A stretch of DNA of 64,000 nt from Mariniflexile gromovii (GTDB lineage: Bacteria > Bacteroidota > Bacteroidia > Flavobacteriales > Flavobacteriaceae), in NCBI RefSeq assembly GCF_017814435.1, contig NZ_JAGJCB010000018.1, positions 16,864 to 80,863 of the forward strand, read 5' to 3'. The notes under the pieces are model-generated. The model was given only the letters and a program-made list of their open reading frames with translations, ran no database searches and was not told the origin of the DNA. Shown piece after piece: positions 38,755-48,368 of this stretch (positions are counted from its first letter, which is position 1; each line of letters starts with the position of its first letter). The position numbers were made by a program, and so were the translations under genes.

Positions 38755-39432
38755 ATGCGCATTGATATTATTACCGTTTTACCAGAATTACTTAAAAGTC
38801 CGTTTGAAGCCTCTATTTTAAAACGCGCTATTGAAGCTAATTTGGTTGAAGTCCATTTTCATAATTTACGAGATTATACTTCAGACAGATACAAATCTAT
38901 TGACGACACCCAGTTTGGAGGAGGCGCTGGCATGGTGATGATGATAGAACCTATTGATAAATGTATTTCTGCTTTAAAAGAACAACGCCATTACGACGAA
39001 GTTATCTATATGACCCCCGATGGAGAAACCCTAAAGCAGGGCATTGCCAACCAATTATCACTAAAAGAAAACATTATTATTTTATGCGGACATTATAAAG
39101 GTGTGGACCAACGGGTGCGCGACCATTTTATAACCCGCGAAATTTCTATTGGCGATTATGTACTATCTGGTGGCGAATTAGGCGCCGCCGTACTTTGCGA
39201 TGCCATTATTAGGCTAATACCCGGTGTTTTGGGTAATGAAACCTCTGCCCTAACCGATTCCTTTCAAGATAATTTGCTCGCACCACCTATTTACACCAAA
39301 CCGCGCGAGTACAAAGGCTGGAAAGTACCAGAACTCCTTTTTAGTGGCAACTTCCCAAAAATTGAAAAGTGGCGTGAAGAACAAGCTTATTTACGCACAA
39401 AAGAACGTCGCCCCGATTTGTTGGAGGATTGA
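38755..39432 (+). CDS. trmD: tRNA (guanine-N1)-methyltransferase TrmD
   Basis: 225 residues, the usual TrmD length. It methylates G37 of tRNAs reading codons that start with C. The trefoil-knot SPOUT signature is visible: [54 protein letters not shown] and [15 protein letters not shown]. In most flavobacteria I know, rplS follows directly; here 2.1 kb of accessory sequence separates them. Confidence 0.97.
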   Translation: MRIDIITVLPELLKSPFEASILKRAIEANLVEVHFHNLRDYTSDRYKSIDDTQFGGGAGMVMMIEPIDKCISALKEQRHYDEVIYMTPDGETLKQGIANQLSLKENIIILCGHYKGVDQRVRDHFITREISIGDYVLSGGELGAAVLCDAIIRLIPGVLGNETSALTDSFQDNLLAPPIYTKPREYKGWKVPELLFSGNFPKIEKWREEQAYLRTKERRPDLLED

Positions 39433-39638
39433 TTTTACTTTATGAACCTCTCAATTATTAGCAAAATTTGTGAAGCCATCTGATTGCATTTATTTCTGAC
39501 AGAAAAACTTAAAAACTCGTTTTTCTTACAAATAATAAATTATATTTACGGGATAACAACTATCCAAGACTTTCTATTTTCTGCCCTATTCGTGGGGTAT
39601 GAAAGATAAAATTTGTTATATAACGAGTTGGTCACCAT

Positions 39639-40376
39639 ATGAGACAATTAACACTAAACGAATTAGAAGATAAATTCAGAGATTATATTTCTGATGTTGA
39701 ATATTGTGAATTTTCAGATGTTATTACTAAATTGACTCAGTTGATAAATTTTTTAAAACATCAAAACATTTCAAATCGAATACTTGAAAGAATAGAAAGT
39801 GATTATTCTGAAATTAAAACAAAACTACCATCTGATAACAATAATTTAAATTGGACAGATAAACAAAAAATAACCCAAGGATTGTTTACACCAGATATGC
39901 AGGGAGCATTTGCATATTTTACTATTCTTTCAAAATTTAATCAAGAAGACAAGTCGACACCACATTACATTCAACTAGCTAGAGATTGGTATGATAGAGG
40001 AAAAGATTTTTATGAATATCAGAGATATTTTAACACCAATTTCTTAAACCCATTCAAGGACTTATTCTTATGGTATATTTATGAAAGTAAAACAGAATCA
40101 ACTTCTGATTATTTCTCATATAAAAGTCGAGATGAAATAAAAGATCAGCTTGTGGATTTAAAGGAAATGCTATTAAAACAAGGTTATGGGCAACAAATAA
40201 TCTTTGACGAAATTGAGGAATTAAAAGAATTAACCGAAAGAGTAAATAAAAAGAACTGGTTCGAATTGATAAAAGGTAAATTTATTGATTTGGCATTGAG
40301 CGGAGTGATTTCAATAGAAACAGCTAAAAAAATAATAGAAATACTAACAGGTTCTGAAATGAATCTTTTAAAATAA
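39639..40376 (+). CDS. Uncharacterised accessory protein, mostly helical
   Basis: 245 residues, soluble, with no signal peptide. I do not recognise it. The first half is helical (RQLTLNELEDKFRDYI, DVITKLTQLINFLKHQ); the middle has aromatic-rich helices (RDWYDRGKDFYEYQRYFNTNFLNPFKDLFLWYIYE); the end has a charged coiled-coil-like stretch (FDEIEELKELTERVNKK) and a final LALSGVISIETAKKIIEIL. The gene lies in the accessory stretch between trmD and rplS with its own 200-base leader. A role in defence or stress is possible but nothing in the sequence shows it. Confidence 0.6.
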   Translation: MRQLTLNELEDKFRDYISDVEYCEFSDVITKLTQLINFLKHQNISNRILERIESDYSEIKTKLPSDNNNLNWTDKQKITQGLFTPDMQGAFAYFTILSKFNQEDKSTPHYIQLARDWYDRGKDFYEYQRYFNTNFLNPFKDLFLWYIYESKTESTSDYFSYKSRDEIKDQLVDLKEMLLKQGYGQQIIFDEIEELKELTERVNKKNWFELIKGKFIDLALSGVISIETAKKIIEILTGSEMNLLK

Positions 40377-40379
40377 AAT

Positions 40380-40498
40380 ACGTTGCCCAAAAAAGTATAT
40401 AAAAGAATGCTAGCTTTAGCTAAACCAAAAATTATCGCTCGTTTGTTAGCTTCTGATTTTCCTTCGGAAAATCCTCGCACACATCCACGCAACGTTGC
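40380..40498. repeat. attC-like nested inverted-repeat element
   Basis: Outer arms ACGTTGC (40380-40386) and GCAACGT (40489-40495) enclose about 100 bases that contain the perfect hairpin GATTTTCC-TTC-GGAAAATC (40455-40473) and shorter pairings (GCTAGCTTTAGCTA). It lies directly after the 39639-40376 gene. Size and nesting recall integron attC sites, but the core is not the canonical GTTRRRY. I recall similar ACGTTG-bounded elements after accessory genes in flavobacteria. Confidence 0.5.
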
Positions 40499-40552
40499 TT
40501 ACACATAAACGTTCTGTGCAATGCCCAAACAAACCGTTGAAAAATTAATTGA

Positions 40553-41089
40553 TTGAAAAACAAAATATTTAGAATAGGAAAAAATGCACTTGCGATTTGG
40601 GGTGGAATATCCTTAATTGGATTAATTCTTATTTTAGGCTATCTCGCCTACTCTACTTCAATGGGAAATAAAACTGTCGAAAACAAAGCGACAACATCTG
40701 ACGTAAGATTCGTACTGAATTGGTGCGGACTTGGAGACCAGCGAATTGAAAAAGTGCTGAATAGTTACGAATCTGGACGTTCATTCACTGGCGATTATCT
40801 TGATGCTTACGCAATCGAAATATCAAATGTGACTGAAATGGAACTGCATAATAACAAAGGTTGGCATCGATTAGATAGTTTGCCAAAAGTATTAAATGAT
40901 GCAGTGGAATTAGCCAATGGTTGGCAATATCAAATTCCTTGGTTTCCGAAAATGGACGAACTAAACCCTGAAAGCGTTTATGTTTATCCTTGGAGTATCT
41001 ATTGTAACGGAATTGACCCATCTGGAACGGAATTAATTTTTGTAATACCAAAAGACAAAATGGTCTATTATATTGGAACTAAAATGTAA
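40553..41089 (+). CDS. Uncharacterised accessory membrane-anchored protein
   Basis: 178 residues from a TTG start; no in-frame ATG would retain the membrane helix, and a stop codon lies directly upstream. One membrane segment (about 12-32: AIWGGISLIGLILILGYLAYS) precedes an extracytoplasmic domain of about 145 residues with the distinctive RFVLNWCGLGDQRIEKVLNSYESG, a tryptophan-rich middle and VYPWSIYCNGIDPSGTELIFVIPKDK at the end. I do not recognise it. Two cysteines could form a disulfide. It belongs to the same accessory stretch as the preceding gene, and its start and reality are less certain. Confidence 0.5.
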   Translation: MKNKIFRIGKNALAIWGGISLIGLILILGYLAYSTSMGNKTVENKATTSDVRFVLNWCGLGDQRIEKVLNSYESGRSFTGDYLDAYAIEISNVTEMELHNNKGWHRLDSLPKVLNDAVELANGWQYQIPWFPKMDELNPESVYVYPWSIYCNGIDPSGTELIFVIPKDKMVYYIGTKM

Positions 41090-41130
41090 AAAGCACAGAC
41101 ACACAACATGCGTATATAAAAAATAAAAAA

Positions 41131-41178
41131 AACAAAAACCTTAACAGCAAACAACAAGTTTCAATTAAGGTTTTTGTT
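41131..41178. terminator. Bidirectional terminator-like inverted repeat
   Basis: Perfect 14-bp arms AACAAAAACCTTAA (41131-41144) and TTAAGGTTTTTGTT (41165-41178) around a 20-base loop. The T-rich right arm makes it a plausible terminator for the 40553-41089 gene. Confidence 0.65.
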
Positions 41179-41230
41179 TATTAATGAAACGATTAGTTTT
41201 AAAGCAATCTACAAACAACTGAAAACCGCG

Positions 41231-41266
41231 ACTGAGACTGTAAACTCCTACTGAGACTGTAAACTC
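41231..41266. repeat. 17-bp direct repeat ACTGAGACTGTAAACTC
   Basis: Two perfect copies, at 41231-41247 and 41250-41266, 19 bases apart start to start. They are non-coding. I recall related ctgagactg words in other flavobacterial spacers. Confidence 0.75.
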
Positions 41267-41279
41267 ATTTTCGTGTTAA

Positions 41280-41330
41280 GGATAGCAGCGGCATCCTTTT
41301 GCTTTTGGGCAAAAGATATAGCGGATAGCC
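41280..41330 (+). repeat. Structured intergenic repeat, copy 1
   Basis: Order: GGATAGCAGCGGCATCC (41280-41296), a hairpin CTTTTGC-loop-GCAAAAG (41296-41315), then ATAGCGGATAGCC (41318-41330). A second element with the same parts (GATAGCAGCGG, an internal hairpin, CGGATAGC) lies on the minus strand at 63641-63704. The flanks are conserved between the copies while the hairpin differs. Confidence 0.75.
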
Positions 41331-41412
41331 TGACTTTTTGCTTTAATTAAATATTCAATTTTAGCGTATTGTTCAAAGCAAAAAGAAACACCATAAAAAT
41401 TACAATTATTAA

Positions 41413-41442
41413 TTGTAGATATCTAATTATTAATTATCTTTG
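41413..41442 (+). promoter_or_regulatory. Promoter of rplS
   Basis: TTG at 41413-41415, a 19-base spacer and TATCTTTG at 41435-41442 match the Bacteroidota vegetative promoter (TTG-N19-TAnnTTTG). Transcription would start at about 41449, giving a leader of about 70 bases. Confidence 0.65.
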
Positions 41443-41448
41443 CGCCCT

Positions 41449-41517
41449 ATTTCGGGTTAACCTCTGGCGAGAGTCGTGAATGTTGTTCTGAATTAACCAT
41501 TATTAAAATTTAAAGAT
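41449..41517 (+). promoter_or_regulatory. Candidate L19 ribosomal-protein leader
   Basis: The region between the promoter and rplS can fold: GGTTAA (41455-41460) pairs with TTAACC (41493-41498), and CTC/GAG form an inner stem around TGGC. The unusual higher GC of CTCTGGCGAGAGTCG suggests selection. Ribosomal-protein genes are often autoregulated through such leaders, and I believe an L19 leader motif is known from flavobacteria, but I have not compared it. Confidence 0.45.
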
Positions 41518-41868
41518 ATGGAATCTTTAGTAAAGTTTGTACAAGACGAATTTGTAGCAAAAAAGGATTTTCCAGAGTTTGGAGCTGGAGACACAATTAC
41601 AGTATACTACGAAATTAGAGAGGGCGAAAAAGTTCGTACCCAGTTTTTTAGAGGTGTTGTAATACAAAGAAGAGGATCTGGATCATCAGAGACTTTCACC
41701 ATCAGAAAAATGTCTGGTACTATTGGCGTGGAGCGTATTTTCCCAGTTAATTTACCTGCATTACAAAAAATTGAAGTTAATAAACGTGGTAAAGTACGTA
41801 GAGCTAGAATTTACTACTTTAGAGGTCTTACTGGTAAAAAAGCCAGAATTAAAGAGCGTAGACGTTAA
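41518..41868 (+). CDS. rplS: 50S ribosomal protein L19
   Basis: 116 residues. The L19 signature is complete: FGAGDTITVYYEIREGEKVRTQFFRGVVIQRRGSGSSETFTIRKMS, GVERIFPVNLPALQKIEV and the basic RRARIYYFRGLTGKKARIKERR end. It sits at the 30S-50S interface. It is preceded by a good promoter and a foldable leader and followed by a strong terminator, so it is a single-gene transcript, separated from trmD by accessory DNA. Confidence 0.98.
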   Translation: MESLVKFVQDEFVAKKDFPEFGAGDTITVYYEIREGEKVRTQFFRGVVIQRRGSGSSETFTIRKMSGTIGVERIFPVNLPALQKIEVNKRGKVRRARIYYFRGLTGKKARIKERRR

Positions 41869-41893
41869 TAAAACAGTATTGCGAAAGCAAATT

Positions 41894-41925
41894 AAAAGCC
41901 TTGAAAAATTTCAAGGCTTTTTTTT
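41894..41925 (+). terminator. Rho-independent terminator after rplS
   Basis: Perfect 13-bp arms AAAAGCCTTGAAA/TTTCAAGGCTTTT with a minimal centre, followed by a T run. Confidence 0.9.
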
Positions 41926-41983
41926 ATTAACTTTTGTTAATAACCCTGGTTGATAAGTAGTTGATATTTAAAATGTTAAATGT

Positions 41984-42015
41984 TTTGGAATTTCAGCATT
42001 TGTGTTGTATCTTAG
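41984..42015 (+). promoter_or_regulatory. Possible promoter of an unannotated RNA
   Basis: TTTG (41984-41987), a 20-base spacer and TATCTTAG (42008-42015, one mismatch to TAnnTTTG). It lies after the rplS terminator and 470 bases before an orphan terminator. Confidence 0.35.
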
Positions 42016-42019
42016 CTAA

Positions 42020-42540
42020 AATAAGAAACGGAAAAACAATGCAAATTGGTTTCATCTAAACAATGAATTTAAATTCGGTTTCTTAATAAGGTAACGTTCT
42101 TTATAAATTGTAATTGTTTTTTGAGATTTTAATGCAGCATGTGTAAATGTGTTAAAGCAAAAAAATCATGATATTATAAAAAGTACTACATATAGATAAT
42201 ATAGGTAGCAACTAGTATAATTGAAAGTTTTAAAAAAACAACAGTGCCGAAAGGATTGTTGTTATAATAGAAAACAATGTATTAAGAAATCTTGACGTTA
42301 AAACGAAAAGAAAGATTAATGGCATCAAGAAAAGCAATTATCAGAAACATTTTTGGTAATAGGTCAATACATTTTGAAAATTACAGAAGTGTTTCCTTGA
42401 AATAATAGCGCATCAATTGAAAAAATTTAGATAAAACTAAATTGATTTGATAGAAGTATCAATTAGATTGGGTTATATTATTTCAAAGAAAGCCATGTCA
42501 AGGTAGATTAAATTCTGCAGGGATATGGCTTTTGTTTTTA
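42020..42540 (+). ncRNA. Candidate non-coding RNA between rplS and icd
   Basis: About 520 bases without a convincing protein gene, bounded by a promoter-like sequence and a strong terminator. It contains foldable segments: AACAACA/TGTTGTT (42237-42263) and AATTTAG/CTAAATT (about 42426-42446). A 28-codon frame at 42319-42405 (starting MASRKAIIRNIFG) is the only short reading frame of note and could be a peptide. It lacks the conserved ends of tmRNA and of RNase P RNA. No RNA family was recognised. Confidence 0.4.
42489..42539 (+). terminator. Orphan Rho-independent terminator
   Basis: Arms AAAGCCATGTC and GATATGGCTTT (11 bp, one G-U pair) with a 23-base loop, followed by TTTGTTTTT. No annotated gene lies upstream between it and the rplS terminator. 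Confidence 0.7.
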
Positions 42541-42656
42541 TAGCTTCTCTGATATTTTATTAATAATTTCTTAATAGTTACTCTCTTTTTTATAATTCTG
42601 TGAAATATTGCTTTTATTAACACTTTTGATTAATCGTTTAAGCAAATATAAAAGTC

Positions 42657-42664
42657 TATTTTTG
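42657..42664 (+). promoter_or_regulatory. -7 promoter element for icd
   Basis: TATTTTTG matches TAnnTTTG, 82 bases before the icd ATG. The nearest TTTG upstream is 28 bases away, longer than the usual 19-20. Confidence 0.35.
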
Positions 42665-42718
42665 TATATTCGCGTCGCGAAAACATTATTGGTCGTCGCA
42701 TTTTACATTATAGCCTAA

Positions 42719-44956
<2,238 letters not shown>

Positions 44957-44977
44957 TAAAAAGATAAATACTATTTT

Positions 44978-45006
44978 AAAAAGCTCCTTAAAAGGGGCTT
45001 TTTTTA
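44978..45006 (+). terminator. Rho-independent terminator after icd
   Basis: Arms AAAAAGCTCC and GGGGCTTTTT (one G-U pair) followed by T. Confidence 0.75.
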
Positions 45007-45030
45007 TACTTTTATAAAAAAAAGCTTTTG

Positions 45031-47406
45031 ATGAAGAACATAGTTTTATGCTTTCTTTTTATATGCTGTTTTGGTATTATATCTACAACTGCTCAAAATA
45101 AATTTACCTTAAAAGGTATTATTTCCGAAGAAAAAAATAATGAAACTCTTATTGGTGTTAGTATCATTTTCCCTGAATTAAACACAGGCACAACTACCAA
45201 CGAATATGGTTTTTATTCCATCACGCTTCCTAAAGGCACCTATAAAGTCATTATAAGTTATTTGGGGTTTTCAACAAAAACCGAAACCATTGTGCTTTCT
45301 GATAACTTGACTAAAAATTTCAGTTTAGCAGATTCCTTAGAAACTTTGAATGAAATAGTTTTAACCCAAAACATTGAAAAACTAAACATTCAAACACCAC
45401 AAATGAGCGTAAATCGTTTAACGGCGGGTAGCATAAAACAAATACCCGTTGTATTGGGAGAGGCCGATATTATTAAAGCCATTACCCTGTTACCCGGTGT
45501 AACCAGTGCTGGCGAAGGCGCTTCGGGGTTCAATGTACGTGGTGGTTCTGCAGATCAAAATTTGATTCTTTTAGATGAAGCTACTATTTTTAACTCATCA
45601 CACCTATTTGGTTTCTTTTCTGTGTTTAACCCAGATGCCATTAAAGATATAAAACTTTACAAAGGCGGCATTCCTGCAAGGTATGGTGGTCGTATATCGT
45701 CTGTTTTGGATATTTACCAAAAAGACGGAAACAGCAATGAGTTTCATGCCAATGGGGGCGTTGGTATCGTTTCTAGCAGATTGCTAGTTGAAGGCCCAAT
45801 AGTAAAAGAAAAAGGGTCGTTCCTTTTGGGTGGTAGATCCAGTTATGCACATTTATTTTTACCGATTTTTGATAATAATAATAGTGCCTATTTCTACGAC
45901 TTAAACACCAAACTAAGCTTTAAACTAAACGATAAAAACAGCATCTATTTATCAGGTTATTTTGGACGTGATGTTTTTAGAATTAGTGAGACTTTTAATA
46001 ATAGCTATGGAAATACGGTTTTAAATTTTAGGTGGAACCACTTACTTTCCAATAAATTGTTTTCAAATGTATCATTAATTTATTCGGATTATTATTATGG
46101 TTTAGAATTAAGCTTTGTGGAGTTTGATTGGGTTTCAGGCATTAAAAATTTCAACTTAAAGTATGATTTCAAACATTATATATCCGATAAATTTAAACTG
46201 GAATACGGATTAAACAGCATCTATTATAAATTTAATCCGGGCAACATTAACCCAACAACAGAAACTTCTGGCATAAATCCTTTTAAACTTATTGATAAAT
46301 TTGCTTTAGAAAATGCCGTTTATGTGGATGCTGAACATAAAATATCAGATAAGTTGGCATTGTCTTACGGTTTTAGGTTGAGTTCGTTTCTTAGATTAGG
46401 CCAAGATGAACTGAATATCTACGAAAATGATGAAGCCGTTACTTTTAATGAAGATTTTCAGATTTATGAAAAAGCAGATCCTATAGGAACAGAATCTTTT
46501 AAACGAAGTGCTGTAATTGCTGATTTTTTCAATGTGGAACCACGTTTATCATTATCCTATCAACTTAACTCAAACAGTTCTATTAAAGCGAGTTACAACA
46601 AGATGAGTCAGTATTTACATTTGTTATCAAACACGAGCTCTCCTACGCCTTTAGATATTTGGACGCCAAGTGGCAAATATGTAAAACCACAATTACTCCA
46701 TCAATTTGCCATTGGGTATTTTAAAAATTTCAAAGACGATAAGTACTCTTTAGAACTTGAAAGCTATTACAAAACTGTAAAAAACAGAATCGATTATATA
46801 GATGGTGCCGATTTAATTGCCAACAATGCCATAGAACAAGTGATTTTAAACGGGAGAGCCAAAGCTTATGGTTTGGAAATGCTTTTAAGAAAAAATGAAG
46901 GTAGGTTTAAAGGTTGGTTAGCCTATACCCTATCAAAATCTGAACAGCAAACACCTGGCAGAACTCCTACCGAAACTGGTATTAATAATGGGAATTGGTA
47001 CAACACATCATATGACAAAACACATGATATTTCGCTAACAAGCAGTTACGATTTAAGCAAAAAATTAAAAATTAACGCCAATTTTTTATTTCAAACAGGA
47101 CAACCCAGCACATTCCCAAATGGGCAATATGTTTATAACGGTGTAACCATTCCTAATTATAACAGCAGAAATTCAGATAGATTACCGGCATATCACAGAT
47201 TGGATGCCTCCATAACTTACAATCCAAAACCAGAAAAAACCAAAGGTTGGCAATCGTATTGGGTTTTTGGTCTTTATAATGTTTATAACCGCAAAAATGC
47301 CGCTTCCATTACTTTTGGACAAAATGATGAAACAAAACGGAACGAATCCTATAGACTCTCTATTTTTGGTATAGTACCATCTGTATCATACAATTTTAAG
47401 TTTTAA
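45031..47406 (+). CDS. TonB-dependent receptor with carboxypeptidase-like N-terminal domain
   Basis: 791 residues from the ATG at 45031. The signal peptide (about 1-21) is followed by a carboxypeptidase-regulatory-like beta domain (about 24-105: LKGIISEEKNNETLIGVSI, GTTTNEYGFYSITLPKGTYKVIISYLGF), a plug domain (PGVTSAGEGASGFNVRGGSADQNLILLDEATIF, FFSVFNPDAIKDIKLYKGGIPARYGGRISSVLDI) and a 22-strand barrel. It imports a ligand across the outer membrane using TonB energy. The partner DUF4249 lipoprotein starts 3 bases downstream. This combination is common in Bacteroidota; ligand unknown. There is no SusD gene. Confidence 0.93.
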   Translation: MKNIVLCFLFICCFGIISTTAQNKFTLKGIISEEKNNETLIGVSIIFPELNTGTTTNEYGFYSITLPKGTYKVIISYLGFSTKTETIVLSDNLTKNFSLADSLETLNEIVLTQNIEKLNIQTPQMSVNRLTAGSIKQIPVVLGEADIIKAITLLPGVTSAGEGASGFNVRGGSADQNLILLDEATIFNSSHLFGFFSVFNPDAIKDIKLYKGGIPARYGGRISSVLDIYQKDGNSNEFHANGGVGIVSSRLLVEGPIVKEKGSFLLGGRSSYAHLFLPIFDNNNSAYFYDLNTKLSFKLNDKNSIYLSGYFGRDVFRISETFNNSYGNTVLNFRWNHLLSNKLFSNVSLIYSDYYYGLELSFVEFDWVSGIKNFNLKYDFKHYISDKFKLEYGLNSIYYKFNPGNINPTTETSGINPFKLIDKFALENAVYVDAEHKISDKLALSYGFRLSSFLRLGQDELNIYENDEAVTFNEDFQIYEKADPIGTESFKRSAVIADFFNVEPRLSLSYQLNSNSSIKASYNKMSQYLHLLSNTSSPTPLDIWTPSGKYVKPQLLHQFAIGYFKNFKDDKYSLELESYYKTVKNRIDYIDGADLIANNAIEQVILNGRAKAYGLEMLLRKNEGRFKGWLAYTLSKSEQQTPGRTPTETGINNGNWYNTSYDKTHDISLTSSYDLSKKLKINANFLFQTGQPSTFPNGQYVYNGVTIPNYNSRNSDRLPAYHRLDASITYNPKPEKTKGWQSYWVFGLYNVYNRKNAASITFGQNDETKRNESYRLSIFGIVPSVSYNFKF

Positions 47407-47409
47407 AAG

Positions 47410-48222
47410 ATGAAAAAATTAATATTAATAATAGGTTGCATATTTATAATTTCATGTGAAGATGTTATTGACTTGAAATTAAAAACCGATGCCCCAAGAC
47501 TTGTGGTAGATGCCTCAATAATTTGGCACAAAAACACACCTGGAAATAATCAATTAATAAAGTTAACTTTAACAGCGCCTTACTACGATACCAGTGTTCC
47601 TCCCGCTACAGGAGCCACTGTTACTGTAACAGATGCCAACAATAATACCTTTAATTTTATTGAAGAAAATAATACGGGTATTTATAGCAATCAATCCTTT
47701 ACCCCTGTAATTAATCGTAAATACTCCCTTAAAATTATTTACAATGATGAAGTTTACACTGCTTCAGAAACATTGATTCCTGTTGTTAATATCGATAAAG
47801 TAGAACAAAAAAATAATGCTGGATTTTCGGGTGATGAAACCGAAATAAAAGCCTTTTATACCGATCCGAAAGATATTAGAAATTATTATCTATTCGAATT
47901 TATTAATTCTGATTTAAGCACAGTAAGTCTTGAGGTTTATGATGATGAATTTACTGATGGTAACCAAATCTTTGCTTTTTACAGCAATGAAGACCTTAAA
48001 ACTGGCAGTAAATTAATCATTCAAAATCATGGTATCTCGCAACGTTTTCACGAATACATGACTATTTTATTGCAACAAAGTAAAGACGAATCTGGTGGTC
48101 CTTTTGAAACGCAGCCTGCAACATTAAGAGGTAATTGTATAAACGAGACCAACCCTAGCAACTACCCTTTAGGCTATTTTAGAGCTTCAGAAGTTTCGGG
48201 TTTCACTTATGATGTAGAATAG
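47410..48222 (+). CDS. DUF4249 family lipoprotein, partner of the TonB receptor
   Basis: 270 residues with a lipoprotein signal ending at Cys16 (IFIISCEDV). The family features are visible: EDVIDLKLKTDAPRLVVDASIIW, a fibronectin-like strand set (GATVTVTDANNNTFNFIEENNTGIYSN, RKYSLKIIYNDEVYTASETLIPVVNIDKVE) and the C-terminal LRGNCINETNPSNYPLGYFRASEVSGFTY. It is likely the surface ligand-binding partner of the receptor 3 bases upstream. It is slightly shorter than some family members but looks intact. Confidence 0.87.
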   Translation: MKKLILIIGCIFIISCEDVIDLKLKTDAPRLVVDASIIWHKNTPGNNQLIKLTLTAPYYDTSVPPATGATVTVTDANNNTFNFIEENNTGIYSNQSFTPVINRKYSLKIIYNDEVYTASETLIPVVNIDKVEQKNNAGFSGDETEIKAFYTDPKDIRNYYLFEFINSDLSTVSLEVYDDEFTDGNQIFAFYSNEDLKTGSKLIIQNHGISQRFHEYMTILLQQSKDESGGPFETQPATLRGNCINETNPSNYPLGYFRASEVSGFTYDVE

Positions 48223-48368
48223 CATTTTACCTTCTATATAGGCAACATTCATTTTTTTAATCTTCATATTAATTAAAAAATAAAACTTTAAGAGAATTTT
48301 AACTCTACAAAATCTTACAAAACCTATTTTAGCTAGCACTACTTTCATCAATCAAAAAATAAATCTTT

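Larger units (their letters stand above)
41090..41412. other. Non-coding accessory spacer before rplS
   Basis: This stretch has no credible gene but is rich in structure: a 14-bp perfect inverted repeat (41131-41178), a 17-bp direct repeat (41231-41266) and a structured dispersed repeat (41280-41330). The first bases (ACACAACATGCGTATATAAA) resemble the beginning of an attC-like element. Confidence 0.6.

Noticed and set aside
42020..42540. tmRNA or RNase P RNA in the rplS-icd gap
   Set aside because: The conserved tmRNA ends with an encoded CCA-adjacent acceptor stem, and the RNase P core, are not present.
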